64,000 nucleotides of DNA, taken from positions 6,212,825-6,276,824 of the forward strand of contig NC_066513.1 of the NCBI RefSeq assembly GCF_024679095.1, read 5' to 3'. Within the stretch, counting starts at the first letter, position 1; every line of letters starts with the position of its first letter. Positions 20,800-30,761 of this stretch are shown here, one piece after another. The position numbers and the translations under genes were made by a program. Below the pieces are notes generated by a model. The model worked only from the letters and a program-made list of their open reading frames with translations. It was not told the origin of the DNA and made no database searches. The DNA comes from Eriocheir sinensis (taxonomy: Eukaryota > Arthropoda > Malacostraca > Decapoda > Varunidae).

Positions 20800-21994
20800 A
20801 TGCCTTCGAACCTTAAGTGTGACGTCTGTCCCGGACGTTTTGCAGCTCAGTTCTTCCAGCTGAGTAAAACTTGCCGCCTCTGCGTTCAAAGATTACATCT
20901 TCAGAAGGCTGTGAGTGAATGGAAAGTCAAGCACAATGATCTTGAAAAGAAATTTGTAGCCCTTCAGGAATTTGTTTTAACTAATGTGGCAGTGACTCCA
21001 CCATCAATGGTGGAGAGGCCCTCCACTGAGATTGTGCCCTCTCCAGACGACCCTCCTGCTTCACGGGAGGACGTGTTACCTGCCTCACAGGTTGACTCCC
21101 AGCCTGCCCCACAGGATAACCCCCAGCCTGCCTCACAGGCTAACCCCAGCCTGCCTCACATGCAAACCCCAGCCTGCCTCACAGGCTAACCACCGGCCTG
21201 CCTCACAGAAAACCGCCAGCCTGCCTCACAGGCTGACCCCAGCCTGCCTCACAGGCTAACCCCAGCCTGCTTCACAGGCTAACTCCCAACCTGCCTCACA
21301 GGACAACTTCCAGCCTGCCCCACTTAACGCTTCTCTTCCTGCTTCACAGGATGTCGGGTTCCAACCTGTAAGGAATGGAGCCAAACCGAAGCAGGCAACC
21401 AAGGATTTACTGACCCCCACTACCTTCAATAGGTTCCAGGTGCTGGCAGACACCATGGAGGATGAGTTCGAGACTCGCCTAGTTGGGGACTCCATGGTGC
21501 GTGGCCAGCTGGTTGAGTTCTGTGGTCGTTCATCAAACGGCCGCAGAGAACGTTACTGCTATCCAGGTGCCAGACTGGACGACATCACCGCAGCGTGCGA
21601 TGATGTCACGAGAAATGCCGACCGAAACACCCTCTTTGTCATTCACGCGGGGACAAATGACGTAAAGACAACCCTTTCTGAGGAACTGCTTGAGAAATAC
21701 CGCCGCATGATCAAGCAGTATATACGTAAAACGGATGCCGGTAACATCATAATTTCAGGAATCCTCCCGAGGGTCGGTGCCGAATCTAGCTTTTACAGTA
21801 AGGCCTTCAGCACAAATAACAGACTTCAGTCCCTTTGCTCACAAAAAAACGTCCAGTTCGCTAACTTGTGGAACAATTTTTACTACGACTCAGACTTGTT
21901 CCTTCCTGATGGCATTCACTTAAACCCTGTTGGAGCAGCCCGTTTCGGGAGGCTGCTCTGTCACCAAGTGGCTCTTCGAAAGCCAAAAATTTGA
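20800..21994 (+). pseudogene. CR1-type ORF1 of copy B: PHD-like zinc motif, octapeptide repeats, SGNH esterase
   Basis: The start MPSNLKCDVC is preceded by stops and is conserved in copy C. Residues 6-40 have paired cysteines (CDVC...TCRLC), a PHD/zinc-ribbon-like motif followed by a coiled-coil-like segment (LEKKFVALQEF). Then come about ten QPASQANP-type octapeptides (24-bp DNA units, 21060-21340), and the esterase with GDSM near 21486, HAGTND near 21645 and DGIHLN near 21910, ending at 21994. A C-run slip near 21150 shifts the frame inside the repeats. PHD plus esterase in ORF1 is the known CR1-type arrangement. Confidence 0.88.
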
Positions 21995-22029
21995 AGACTT
22001 AGAAGTCCTCGCAGCTACAAATCATTATC

Positions 22030-24707
22030 AAATAGAGATTTCATTGCGGAATATAGATTACCGGGCTATACCATCTTTAGTCATGAAAGAGAGAACAGAA
22101 GGGGTGGAGGCGTTATCTTATATATCCACAACTCTCTCCATCCAGTATCCGTGGAAACAGATATTAAAACCAATGTAGACACCGTCTTCATTGAAATTAA
22201 AAATAAATCTCGTAAAATAGTAATTGGATTTATCTACGGACCGCCAGGGCAGACTCTTGATATCGACCACGCATTAAGTGAATTATTATTAGAAACAAGT
22301 AGCATTTGCGAGGCAGTAATTGTTGGGGACTTTAACTTGCCAGTGAAAAGATGGGGTGAACCGTTGAACTGTCATACAGGGCTCGACCTGTACACAAATT
22401 TACTAGAAAGTGATTTACATCAACACGTTCAAGAACCGACTCGGAAAAATAATATACTTGACCTTATCTTTTCAACGACAGCTGATCTAGTTAACGAAGT
22501 AAATGTTGGTCCAGTTTTTAGTTCTAGCGATCACCGAACAATCACATTCAGCATCAATATGAAAGAAAGTAAAGTAACTCCTAGTAAAGAAAAGGTGCCT
22601 GATTATCAGAGAGCGAATTTCGTAAGACTCCGATCAATTCTAAATAATTCTGACTGGACTGAAATCACGGCGGAAACAGATATTGATAAATCTTGGGGGG
22701 CCTTCACCACAATATTGAACAATGCCATAAGCATATGCGTACCCTATCGTAACAGACGTTCAGCTTCTAAGAAGAAACCCAAATGGTGGAATAACGAAAT
22801 TCAAAATAGCCTATCTCTTAAAAAACGCGTATACAGTAGGTACATATCATCTCAGAGCGAGGCTGACAAACTAGAGTTGGACAGAATTCGCCGCGAAACC
22901 AAGAAATTAATAAAACGAAGCAAGAAAAATCTTGAAGAATATATAGCGGAAACAAGTAAATCTAATCCTAAAGAATTTTTCAGCTATGTAAATAATAAAA
23001 AGTCACTCACTTGTGGTATCGGACCGCTTGCTAATGAAAATGGTAACCACACGAACGATGAAAATGAAATGGCTACAGTCCTAAATAACTTTTTCGCATC
23101 CGTATTTACCGACGAAGATTGTTTATCACCTCAACCGCCGGAGGTTAGAAGGACCGAAAGATATTAAGTGGCGTGCTCATCGTAGAAAGTGACATTTTAC
23201 GCACAATTGAAAAGATTAAAGTAAGCAAAGCTCCTGGTCCAGACAAAATTACCCCTAGGGTCTTAAAAGAAATCAAACATCAAATTTGTAAACCGCTCTC
23301 CATCATATTCAATAAATCTTTAACAGCTGGAAAAGTTCCGTCGGATTGGAAACTTGCAAATGTCACACCAATTTTCAAAAAGGGGGACAAGTCTCATCCA
23401 GGAAACTATCGACCAATTAGCCTGACATCTATTGTTTGTAAATTAATGGAGACTATCATTCGCGACAATATGGTGAAATTCTTCGAAGAAAATAATATAA
23501 TAAATAATTCGCAACATGGCTTCCGTAGTAAACGTTCGTGTTTGACTAACTTACTTGATTTTTTTCACTATATTTTTGAGGTGTTCGATGAAAGCAGATC
23601 AGTAGATATCATATATCTGGATTTTCAAAAGGCATTTGATAAGGTCTCCCACCAGCGATTGCTCAGCAAACTATTGGCGCACGGTATCTCGGGTAACATT
23701 CACAATTGGCTTGCGGACTGGCTCTCTGAGCGGAAACAGAGAGTAGTTCTAAACGGTGTTACATCTAACTGGCTCGATGTCAAAAGCGGCGTACCTCAAG
23801 GATCAGTGCTTGGCCCCATGCTCTTCTTAATTTATGTTAATGATATCGATGATGGGCTCATTTGCAAAGTATCAAAATTTGCTGATGACACAAAAATTGC
23901 TAGTAAAGTAACTGCGATACTCGACGAAGAAGCTTTACAATCAGATATAGATCGACTTGCACGTTGGGCCAATCAATGGCAAATGAAATTTAACGTTGAG
24001 AAATGTAAAGTGTTGCACATCGGAAAAAATAACAATCGCGTTCGGTACGTAATGAATGGCCAACAACTTTCTGCAGTAAGTAAAGAAAAGGATCTTGGAA
24101 TCACTATATCAAGCGATTTAAAGCCCGGTCAGCATTGTTCAGAGGTAGTTAAAACTTCAAACAAATTGGTTGGCTTCATCGGACGAGTCTTTAATAATAA
24201 ATCGGAAAAAGTAATATTCAAACTGTATAATTCGTTGGTTCGACCCGTCTAGAGTACTGTGTACAGTTTTGGTCTCCCTACTACAGAAAAGACATAGAAA
24301 AGTTGGAACGGGTCCAACGAAGAGTAACAAAGATGATTCCTAGGTTGAGAAATTTGTCATATGAACAAAGGCTTAAAGAAGTAAATTTATTCAGCCTATC
24401 AAAACGAAGAATGCGAGGCGATCTAATAGAAGTGTTGAAAATGTTCAAAGGATTCAGTGATATTAATGCGGAAGATTACTTTACAATTGATCGATCAAAT
24501 AGAACAAGAAGAAATCACAATTTGAAGATAAGTGGTAAAAGATTCTCGTCGCACGAAGCTAAACACTTCTTCTTCAATCGAGTTGTTAATGTTTGGAACT
24601 CTCTACCTTGTGATGTCGTTGATAGTACAACAGTTACGGCCTTCAAGAATAGATTAGACAAGTGTTTTGAATCCAACCAGCAACTAAGATATTACTCATT
24701 GTCGTAA
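22030..24707 (+). pseudogene. CR1-type ORF2 of copy B: endonuclease and RT
   Basis: Endonuclease from about 22080 (ERTEGVEA region, then GFIYGPPGQTLDID, VGDFNLP near 22322, SSDHRTI near 22525). RT with APGPDKITPRVLKE, the YLDFQKAFDKVSHQ block near 23620, GVPQGSVLGPMLFLIYVND and FADDTK near 23880. The palm is intact, unlike in copy A. Single-base losses at about 23160 and 24245 shift the frame, and the deletion near 22030 removes the first endonuclease motifs. The stop follows QQLRYYSLS at 24707. Confidence 0.92.
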
Positions 24708-25005
24708 TAACGTTAAGTTCTTTCGAATACTGGTGTCCTTGTCCGCTTTTATTGCCCGGTTAGTGGTAGCAGTAATGGTATTTCTTTCCTCTTTCCTACA
24801 TAAATTCCATGCAGTTTTTCCATGCTGCATGGTTCTTTTTCCTTTCCTGCCAGCTTTGGCTGGAGGGATGGGGGGGTGGGGAGGAGCCTTGCTGTCCTTC
24901 ATCTTCCACCTTTGATTAGATAGTTAGTGTAGCTTGTCACAAACAACCTCGTAAGGACCAGCAGGTCTGCTGATGTTTGTTCTCCCTTTGTGTTCCTTTG
25001 TGTTT

Positions 25006-25740
25006 GGGTAGGCGGTGGCCGAACTGGTAGCGTACTGGGCCCACATTCACCGCGTGATGGACGACGCGGGTTCGAATCCCCACGCTACCACTCGGATTTT
25101 TCAGTCACCGCCGAGTGGCTTAAAACTACCCACATGCTGTCCTGAAGACCACCCATCAACCCGGACTCTAGAGGAAGCCGTCCGAGCGGTGGCTGAGTCG
25201 TCAGAGTAACTGCTCCGTGTTCAGGAGGACGCGAGTTCAATCCCCGCCCGGTGCCACCAAGCTGGGATTTTTCAGCCGCCACCGAGTGGCTTAAAACTAC
25301 CAACATGCTGTCCAGAAGACCACCTATCAACCCGGACTCTAGATTCTACGATCAAAGATGAGCTCTGGGAGGGCAGCACGCGCCAATGAAAGATGGCGCC
25401 ACTATAAACACTCGCCTGCGCCAGAACGGGCTGGGCCGACCATCAGGACCCACCGGAAAGAAGCCTTGGACCGACCATCAGGATCCACCGGGAAGAAGCC
25501 TACTGGCGCAATAGGCCGCAATGTAAAAGAAAAAAAAAAAATGCGAATCAAGAACGAGTTCCGGGGGGCAGCATGAGCCAATGCAAGATGGCGCCACTAT
25601 AAACACTCGCCTGCGCCAGAACGGGCTGGGCCGACCATCAGGCCCCACCTGGAAGAAGCCTTGGGCCGACCATCAGGCCCCACCAGGAAGATGCCTACCG
25701 GCGCAACAGGCAACGACGTAAAAAAAATATAAAAAAAAAA
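25006..25740 (+). mobile_element. tRNA-derived SINE family 1 copy 3, split by another SINE
   Basis: The left half, 25006-25183 (GGGTAGGCGGTGGCCGAACT, B box GGTTCGAATCC), and right half, 25542-25740 (GCGAATCAAGAACGAGTTCC to an A-rich tail), together equal the copy at 3882. The A-rich tail at 25718-25740 joins directly to CR1 copy C. Its 5' end begins immediately at the 3' tail of copy B. Confidence 0.88.
25184..25541 (+). mobile_element. tRNA-derived SINE family 1 with third head type, nested
   Basis: Head GAGCGGTGGCTGAGTCGTCA with B-box-like GAGTTCAATCC, then the common family-1 body and an A-tail ending at 25541. It is inserted in the SINE at 25006 between GAAGCCGTCC and GCGAATCAAG. Confidence 0.87.
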
Positions 25741-26904
25741 GCAGGAGGGTCGTCTGGAGAGGGCACAGTCTCGGTGGAGGGCCTCTCCACCATCGATGGT
25801 GGAGTCACTGCCACATTACTTAAAACAAATTCCTGAAGGGCTACGAATTTCTTTTCAAGATCATTATGCTTGACTTTCCATTCAGTCACAGCCTTCTGAA
25901 GATGTAGTCTTTGAACGCAGAGTCGGCAAGTTTTACTCAGCTGGAAGAACTGAGCTGCAAATCGTCCGGGACAGACGTCACACTTAAGGTTCGAAGGAAT
26001 TGTTAGAAATTTAAGCGAGTTTGGGCAAATATTAAAAGCGCTTTCGAAAAAACTTAAATTGTGACCATAAATTGAATTGTATAAAAATTGTGCATGGAAA
26101 TTAGATACTGCTGTGTTAGATGCCTCCAACACTAGGAGTTCGCTCCCACAGGGTCTTGAAAACGCCTCAAAGACCAATCGCTTGTCCTGAGCCTCGGTCA
26201 CGAGAGAGACTTTCACAACCCGGCGCTTTTCAGCTATTGTCCTCGAAGTTTTGTCCCATAGAACGGGGCCGGCGTAGTCACTCAGAGCAGAGCTGGCAAG
26301 GGAGGAGAGAAACCAGCAATTCGTTCCCACTTTCCGAAACGTCTAACCCAACTCTGCGACCCTTTCGAGGCCTCGCCAGGTCTTCTCCACCAACTCTAGA
26401 GAGTATCAGACGCCCTTCCTGAGATACCAAAAAGCTGAAATATTCCTTGAATATAAGAATAACCCTCAGAAACTCCACCTAGAAGCCTGGAGGTACAACC
26501 TCAAATGGCCCACGGAAGACATCTCTTTCAGGAGAAAACAAGAACCAGCTGTTATGCAGACTAGGGATGGGAGTACCGTCGATAGAGGGGAGGGACGGGG
26601 AGCTCACACCGACAACTGGTTCCCAGAGAGGCTTTTTAGTGTAGAGGTCGCCACACTCCTCTACACCGCAGGCCTAAATAATTAGGCACGGTCCAGCTGA
26701 CTAGGACCCTGGAACTCCAGCCATTGTCTCATAAAGAGATCCTCTGCCTGCAGTCCAATCCACCACTGCTGCTGCCCAGAGGCTTCACCGTGACCCTGGC
26801 ACGGGAGACAGATCAGGTATTACACCTTGTCCAAGGGTGACCTGAGACTATGCAAGGCAGGGACGTCTAGTTCCCTGAGGTGAAAACACTTCACCCGCAT
26901 ACCC
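25741..26904 (-). mobile_element. CR1-type LINE copy C: 5' UTR and ORF1 start, the missing 5' part of copy A
   Basis: On the minus strand the 5' UTR begins GGGTATGCGGGTGAAGTG at 26904 and runs to an ORF1 start with the PSNLKCDVCPGRFAAQFF zinc motif (about 25950-26000). It stops after the PSPDDPPA codons at 25741. Copy A resumes with EDVLP, and copy B reads PSPDDPPASREDVLP across the same point. About six target bases are missing at the join. The ORF1 initiator ATG is altered here (ATTCC in place of ATGCC). Confidence 0.88.
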
Positions 26905-26950
26905 AGGTCGTATCACACTGGAGGTTTTCCTCCAAATATTGTGGCTATGG
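26905..26950 (+). mobile_element. Harbinger-like terminus
   Basis: TATCACACTGGAGGTTTTCC resembles the terminus GTCACACTGGACGTTTTCC read on the minus strand from 28300. Only about 45 bp remain before the GA microsatellite. Confidence 0.4.

Positions 26951-27004
<54 letters not shown>
26951..27004. repeat. (GA)n microsatellite
   Basis: About 52 bp of GA dinucleotides. Confidence 0.95.
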
Positions 27005-27008
<4 letters not shown>

Positions 27009-27120
27009 GGTCGTTTTGAAGCCTCAGTTGAAGGCGGCTGCCTTACGATTGGCTGACAGTTCTGAAAACACTCTTGTGATTCGCTGGGAGTCCGATGACA
27101 TCATCGCCGACGCTCACCCT
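27005..27120 (-). mobile_element. Tigger-like family T-a internal piece (inverted)
   Basis: AACGGGTCGTTTTGAAGCCT to GATGACATCATCGCCG matches the reverse complement of 28535-28655 and of 5890-6000. It forms the outer part of a fold-back with 28535-28655. Confidence 0.55.
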
Positions 27121-27539
27121 ATCACAATGGTCATTTTCGTCCAACCGTTAGGGCTACGGGCAACGCCCGTACGCCCAACTGGGAGCGAGTTCACGGTTAT
27201 CCGTAAGCTGTTGTCACACACGGTTTTTTTCTTCCCACCGCGTTGGCGGCAGCTTGGTCACACACGGCCAAGGTCGGTTACCCGTATCCACATCCACAAC
27301 GTAAACAAAGCACTTGCCTTGTATCAACATGGCGTCGTCTGCTAAAGTAAGGGCTGTCGCGGCTTGTGCTGCTATTACCCAAGTTATGGACTTGTTGCTG
27401 CAGTTAAATGGAAGGAAGAAACAGTTGTGGGTGTGGCGTGTCTGTGGTTCCTCCGTGCCAGTTCTCATTGTCACCACTGCGCGTGCGCGGCCAACCCACC
27501 CATCTTGACTCAACCACATAAACACGTGGGTTGAATAAC

Positions 27540-27545
<6 letters not shown>
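27121..27545 (+). mobile_element. Harbinger-like fragment, copy 1
   Basis: Shares its whole length with the inverted copy at 27835-28300: a leader with GGGAGCGAGTT and CACACGGCCAAGGTCGGTT, then an ATG at 27329 opening MASSAKVRAVAACAAITQVM. The start resembles the N-terminus of PIF/Harbinger-type transposases from memory, but the frame is lost after about 60 codons. The assignment rests more on the terminus of the partner copy. Confidence 0.45.

Positions 27546-27591
<46 letters not shown>
27539..27591. repeat. (AC)n microsatellite
   Basis: About 52 bp of AC dinucleotides, inside the inner arms of the fold-back; the other arm has a shorter GT tract near 27818-27832. Confidence 0.95.
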
Positions 27592-27592
<1 letters not shown>

Positions 27593-27834
27593 GGCAGACT
27601 CATTATGAACCATTGCAGATGTTTCTGACTAACAGAAACAGCTCTTGGCAAGAAAAGAACAGTCGTCTTTAACACTGCTCTCTTCTTGCCATTGGGTATG
27701 TTTGGTTTGTATGAACCACTCACCAAATAAGTTCTAACACACTCTAGGAAATGACGAAGCCATTTTTGTTTGTGAGAAACATCTGCCATGGTTCATGATG
27801 AATCTGGTGTGGGCGTGCGTGTGTGTGTGTATGT
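27592..27834. other. Centre of a small fold-back
   Basis: The inner arms read CCATTGCAGATGTTTCTGAC (27611-27630) and GAGAAACATCTGCCATGG (27775-27792), near reverse complements. About 140 bp of single-copy sequence lies between them. No gene is recognised. Confidence 0.5.
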
Positions 27835-28303
27835 GTCTTTGTTCTTATTCGATCCACGTGTTTATGTGGTCGGAGTCTAGATGGGTGGGTTGGCCGCGCA
27901 CGCAGTGGTAACAATGAGAACTGCCATGGAGGAACCACAGACACGCCACACCCACAACAGCTTCTTCTTTTCATTTAACTGCAGCAACAAATCCATAATT
28001 TGGGTAATGGTAGCACAAGCCGAGAGAGCCCTTACTTTAGCAGACAAAGCCATGTTGATACAGGGCAAGTACTTTGTTTACGTTGTGAATGTGGATACGG
28101 GCAACCGACCTTGGCCGTGTGTGACGCACACCAGGAAAAGTTGGAGTTGCCGATTGTCCAAGCTGCCGCCAACGCGGTGAGAAGAACAGGGCCCAGTGTG
28201 ACACCAGCTTACGGACAACCGACAACTCGCTCCCATATAGGCGCACGGGTGTTGCCAGTAGCCACAACGGTTAGAGGAAAACGTCCAGTGTGACACTGCC
28301 TTA
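27835..28303 (-). mobile_element. Harbinger-like fragment, copy 2, with terminus
   Basis: The minus strand starts at 28300 with GGCAGTGTCACACTGGACGT next to TTA (28301-28303), matching the 3-bp TWA target preference of PIF/Harbinger elements. It then carries the same leader and MALSAKVRALSACATITQIM start as copy 1. No DDE catalytic region is present. Confidence 0.5.
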
Positions 28304-28390
28304 ATGAGCCACACACACGGTGAGGCGTGAGGACGCGCCGGAGGGATTTTCAAACAGAGACCGACGCCGACGAGAGCCACGCCGGACGGA

Positions 28391-28442
<52 letters not shown>
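28391..28442. repeat. (AC)n microsatellite
   Basis: About 50 bp of AC dinucleotides. Confidence 0.95.
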
Positions 28443-28445
<3 letters not shown>

Positions 28446-28534
28446 CTGATGGACTTTAGCCCCGCCCACTTTGAGCCGGCCGGACAAGCCAGGCCGGATC
28501 GTGTGTGCCCGCCATAAGGTAGCGAGGCCGCTGA

Positions 28535-28997
28535 CAGGGTGAGCGCCGGCGATGACGTCATCGGCCTCCCAGCGAATCACAATCGTGTTTTCAGACCTCA
28601 GCCAATTGTAAGGCTTCATCTGTGGCTTTAAAACGACCCGTTCTCTCTTCCTGTTTTCTTCTTTTTTCCAAGGTATGTATTTTGAGATAACAAAGGTGTA
28701 AAGGAGGAAAAAATGTGAGCTCCGGGGGGCAGCATGAGCCAATTATAATGGCACCACTACAAACAGTTGCCTGCGCCATGACGGGCTAGGGGCCTACCAT
28801 CAGGCCCAGATGGATAGTCTACCGGCGCCATAGCCCACATGTAAAAAAAAAAAAATAAATAAATAAAAAAAAAAAATCCACGGGTCGGTACAGATAAGCG
28901 CTTTTTCAGTGTTTTCAATACCTCGAGTTTCGCGATCCTCGAGTTTAGCGCTATACCTTCGGAACGAAGCGAGCGCGAAACTCGAGAGGGTACTGTA
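28535..28997 (+). mobile_element. Tigger/pogo-like element, right part (family T-a, copy 3), with SINE inside
   Basis: Matches 5890-6203 on both sides of a SINE insertion and ends at 28995 with GAGAGGGTACTG plus TA. It includes the palindrome GATGACGTCATC near 28549-28560. Repeated CTCGAGTTTCGCG motifs occur near the end. The piggyBac-like MITE begins immediately afterwards. Confidence 0.6.
28714..28876 (+). mobile_element. SINE family 1, 5'-truncated copy 4
   Basis: Only the 3' body remains (GAGCTCCGGGGGGCAGCATG to the ACCGGCGCCATAG end and an A-rich tail). It is inserted into the Tigger-like element after GGAGGAAAAA. Confidence 0.85.
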
Positions 28998-29218
28998 TAT
29001 TTTTGCATACGGTACATCTCAGAATTATAAAATAATTGATGTTTCTTTATGTGCACCATTTAATTTTGCATGTTTTTATATATAATACATAATGATTATG
29101 TTGAGTTTATGGTTGAAAACTTCTTGTAATCAGAAGCGACGTTTGAAATTTGCCGCTCCCGGCCAGCTCGGATACGGAAAGGGGCGTCGTTTTCGCCCGC
29201 CCGTAGTGAAGGGGTTAA
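28998..29218 (-). mobile_element. piggyBac-like MITE (family P), copy 2
   Basis: Minus-strand copy ending at GTGAAGGGG followed by TTAA (29215-29218). The body matches 14898-15118, including the TTTCAAACGTCGCTTCTG region. Confidence 0.62.
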
Positions 29219-29946
29219 TGCTGTGTATTCCCACAGCGCGTATGCGTGGTGGACAGCAGAAGACTAATTCCAGCAGGGAGATATTTATCGCAACACCGGG
29301 CAGTGTAGTGGACCTTCTTCTTCTTCTTTTAACCTGTAACGCTTTGTAACGCTTCTTAGGTCCTTTTTCTTCACATTTTTATACTTCACAACATGCACTT
29401 AGTTACTTCACAGTGCGCACTTATTGCTACACATCACCCTGAACTTAGGTGTTTTTCTGTCCTTTTCTTTTCTTGATTTTGCTTTTCCATGCCCTTTTGC
29501 TATTTTCCACTTTTACTTTTCACCGTCGCTGCCATGCATTACAGGTCAAAAGAAGAAGAAGAAGAGGAATACAACACCGAGAGTTTTACAATTTTCACAG
29601 ACTGGAGAAGAAAAGTTTTTTACAGTGGTTCCACAGCACTTGGTGTTCTCTTATCTTGTTAATCAAGAAGTAAGCAAAGCAGCTCTGCCAGTCCATTTTA
29701 CGAGTCTCTGTGGGCCATCTTCCACTGCTCCTCACTCCTGAGCCACTGCCATAGTCTGTTTGTTTACATGCAGCCATTCGGTACTCACGTACCCACGCTC
29801 GTACTCACAACCGTTTTACATTCATACGGACAACCAACAACTCGCTCCCGGTTGGGCATACGGGCAACTGTGGTTGCCCATAGCCCCAATGGTTGGACTC
29901 CGCCTTTTAAGGCAGCACGCATGACGCCAACGGTAGATTGATGTGA
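29219..29946. repeat. Dispersed repeat pieces, no gene
   Basis: 29219-29320 matches 4486-4590. 29830-29920 (ACAACTCGCTCCCGGTTGGG and onward) matches the Harbinger-like leader on the minus strand. Between them the reading frames near 29424-29741 have no recognised domain. Confidence 0.45.
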
Positions 29947-30045
29947 CCCGTACATGTCAAAGCAACGCGAAACTCGGGGCGGTAATGCGCGAAACTCGGG
30001 ATGGTAAGAATTTAGGACTAAGCGCTAAACTCAAGGATGATTGTT
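29947..30045 (-). mobile_element. Tigger-like family T-a fragment
   Basis: GCGCGAAACTCGGGATGGTA and flanking bases match the reverse complement of 15605-15710, but the terminal CAGTACCCTC is absent. Confidence 0.5.
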
Positions 30046-30387
30046 CAAAAGTGCCCTATGAGGTGCTTACTTTTATGTACTAATCACTCCATGGGTCAGT
30101 AAAATGGGCAATACAAGTTATGAAAAATGCAGCTTACTAAGTGTTGAATAAAAATAACCCACTCAATAATTGCATGTTCTGATAGAATATAAGAAGGGTT
30201 TAATGAATAAATGATAGTGTCATATTCTTCGAAGCTAAATTATTGAATCAAGCTACGCAAAACTGAGGATCTTTTGTAGCATATTTTATTGCTGATTATA
30301 CTTTTCAGTCTGTACAATTGTGACAATATATAAAACCTTGATGTTTCTTTATTTTCTGACTGTTGCATGTCTGATGTGCTGATGCAG

Positions 30388-30523
30388 GTGTTTGCTCGTA
30401 AGGAGAGTCTTTTAAAACATCTGTGTCCTGGTGGAAGCCAAGAAGCTACCCTGCCATGTCCCGTGTGTGGCCGTTCCTTTCTCAACCCTCACCTTCTGCA
30501 GCAACACCACCTCAAACACAAAG
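30388..30523 (+). CDS. C2H2 zinc-finger gene, next exon (45 codons plus 1 base)
   Basis: Acceptor CTGATGCAG before 30388, donor AAAG|GTGACT after 30523. It begins in phase 0 with VFARKESLLKHLC, completing the finger whose cysteines (CLSC) end the exon at 8607-8756. A full finger follows, CPVCGRSFLNPHLLQQHHLKH. Ending in phase 1 is common for zinc-finger exons. The 21.6-kb intron between the two exons is almost wholly transposon-derived. Downstream exons were not found up to 64000, so the gene must continue beyond, or have exons too short to recognise. Confidence 0.78.
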
Positions 30524-30623
30524 GTGACTTAGGAGATTTCTTAAACATCCTTGCAATTTTTTGTGAACATTGCTTTATCCTATCCTTGCAACACACCATT
30601 AGATCTATTTATATGATATTCTA

Positions 30624-30761
30624 TTAATATGATGAGCATAATTCTCTTGTACAGTTGCCTGCTTACGGCCCGTCGCTGCTACACGGTAAAGCCACAAATT
30701 TGGCCCGTCGCTGTACCGGGTTAATATGATGAGCATAATTCTCTTATACAGTTGCCTGCTT
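30624..30761. repeat. 97-bp local duplication (41-bp direct repeats)
   Basis: TTAATATGATGAGCATAATT... (30624-30664) recurs at 30721-30761 with one G/A change. The 56 bp between contain GGCCCGTCGCTG twice. This is either a tandem duplication or a short insertion with a long target duplication. Confidence 0.85.

Larger units (their letters stand above)
19876..25005 (+). mobile_element. CR1-type LINE copy B, near full length
   Basis: Includes a 0.9-kb 5' UTR beginning GGTATGCGGGTGAATTG, ORF1 (20800-21994), ORF2 (22030-24707) and a 3' end of TTCCTTTGTG repeats (24980-25005). It lies head-to-head with copy A at 19875/19876 and inside the A/C element. A SINE begins directly after its 3' tail at 25006. 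Compared with A it carries a deletion of about 35 bp near 22030, bounded by short TCA repeats, that removes part of the endonuclease N-terminus. Confidence 0.92.

Noticed and set aside
28391..28442. Coding frames of CVCVCV or THTHTH type
   Set aside because: They are translations of AC/GT microsatellites here and at 3051, 27539 and 40817.
30367..30627. Stand-alone 86-residue zinc-finger ORF
   Set aside because: The upstream ATG lies before a good splice acceptor and the downstream part lies after a good donor; an internal exon explains it better.
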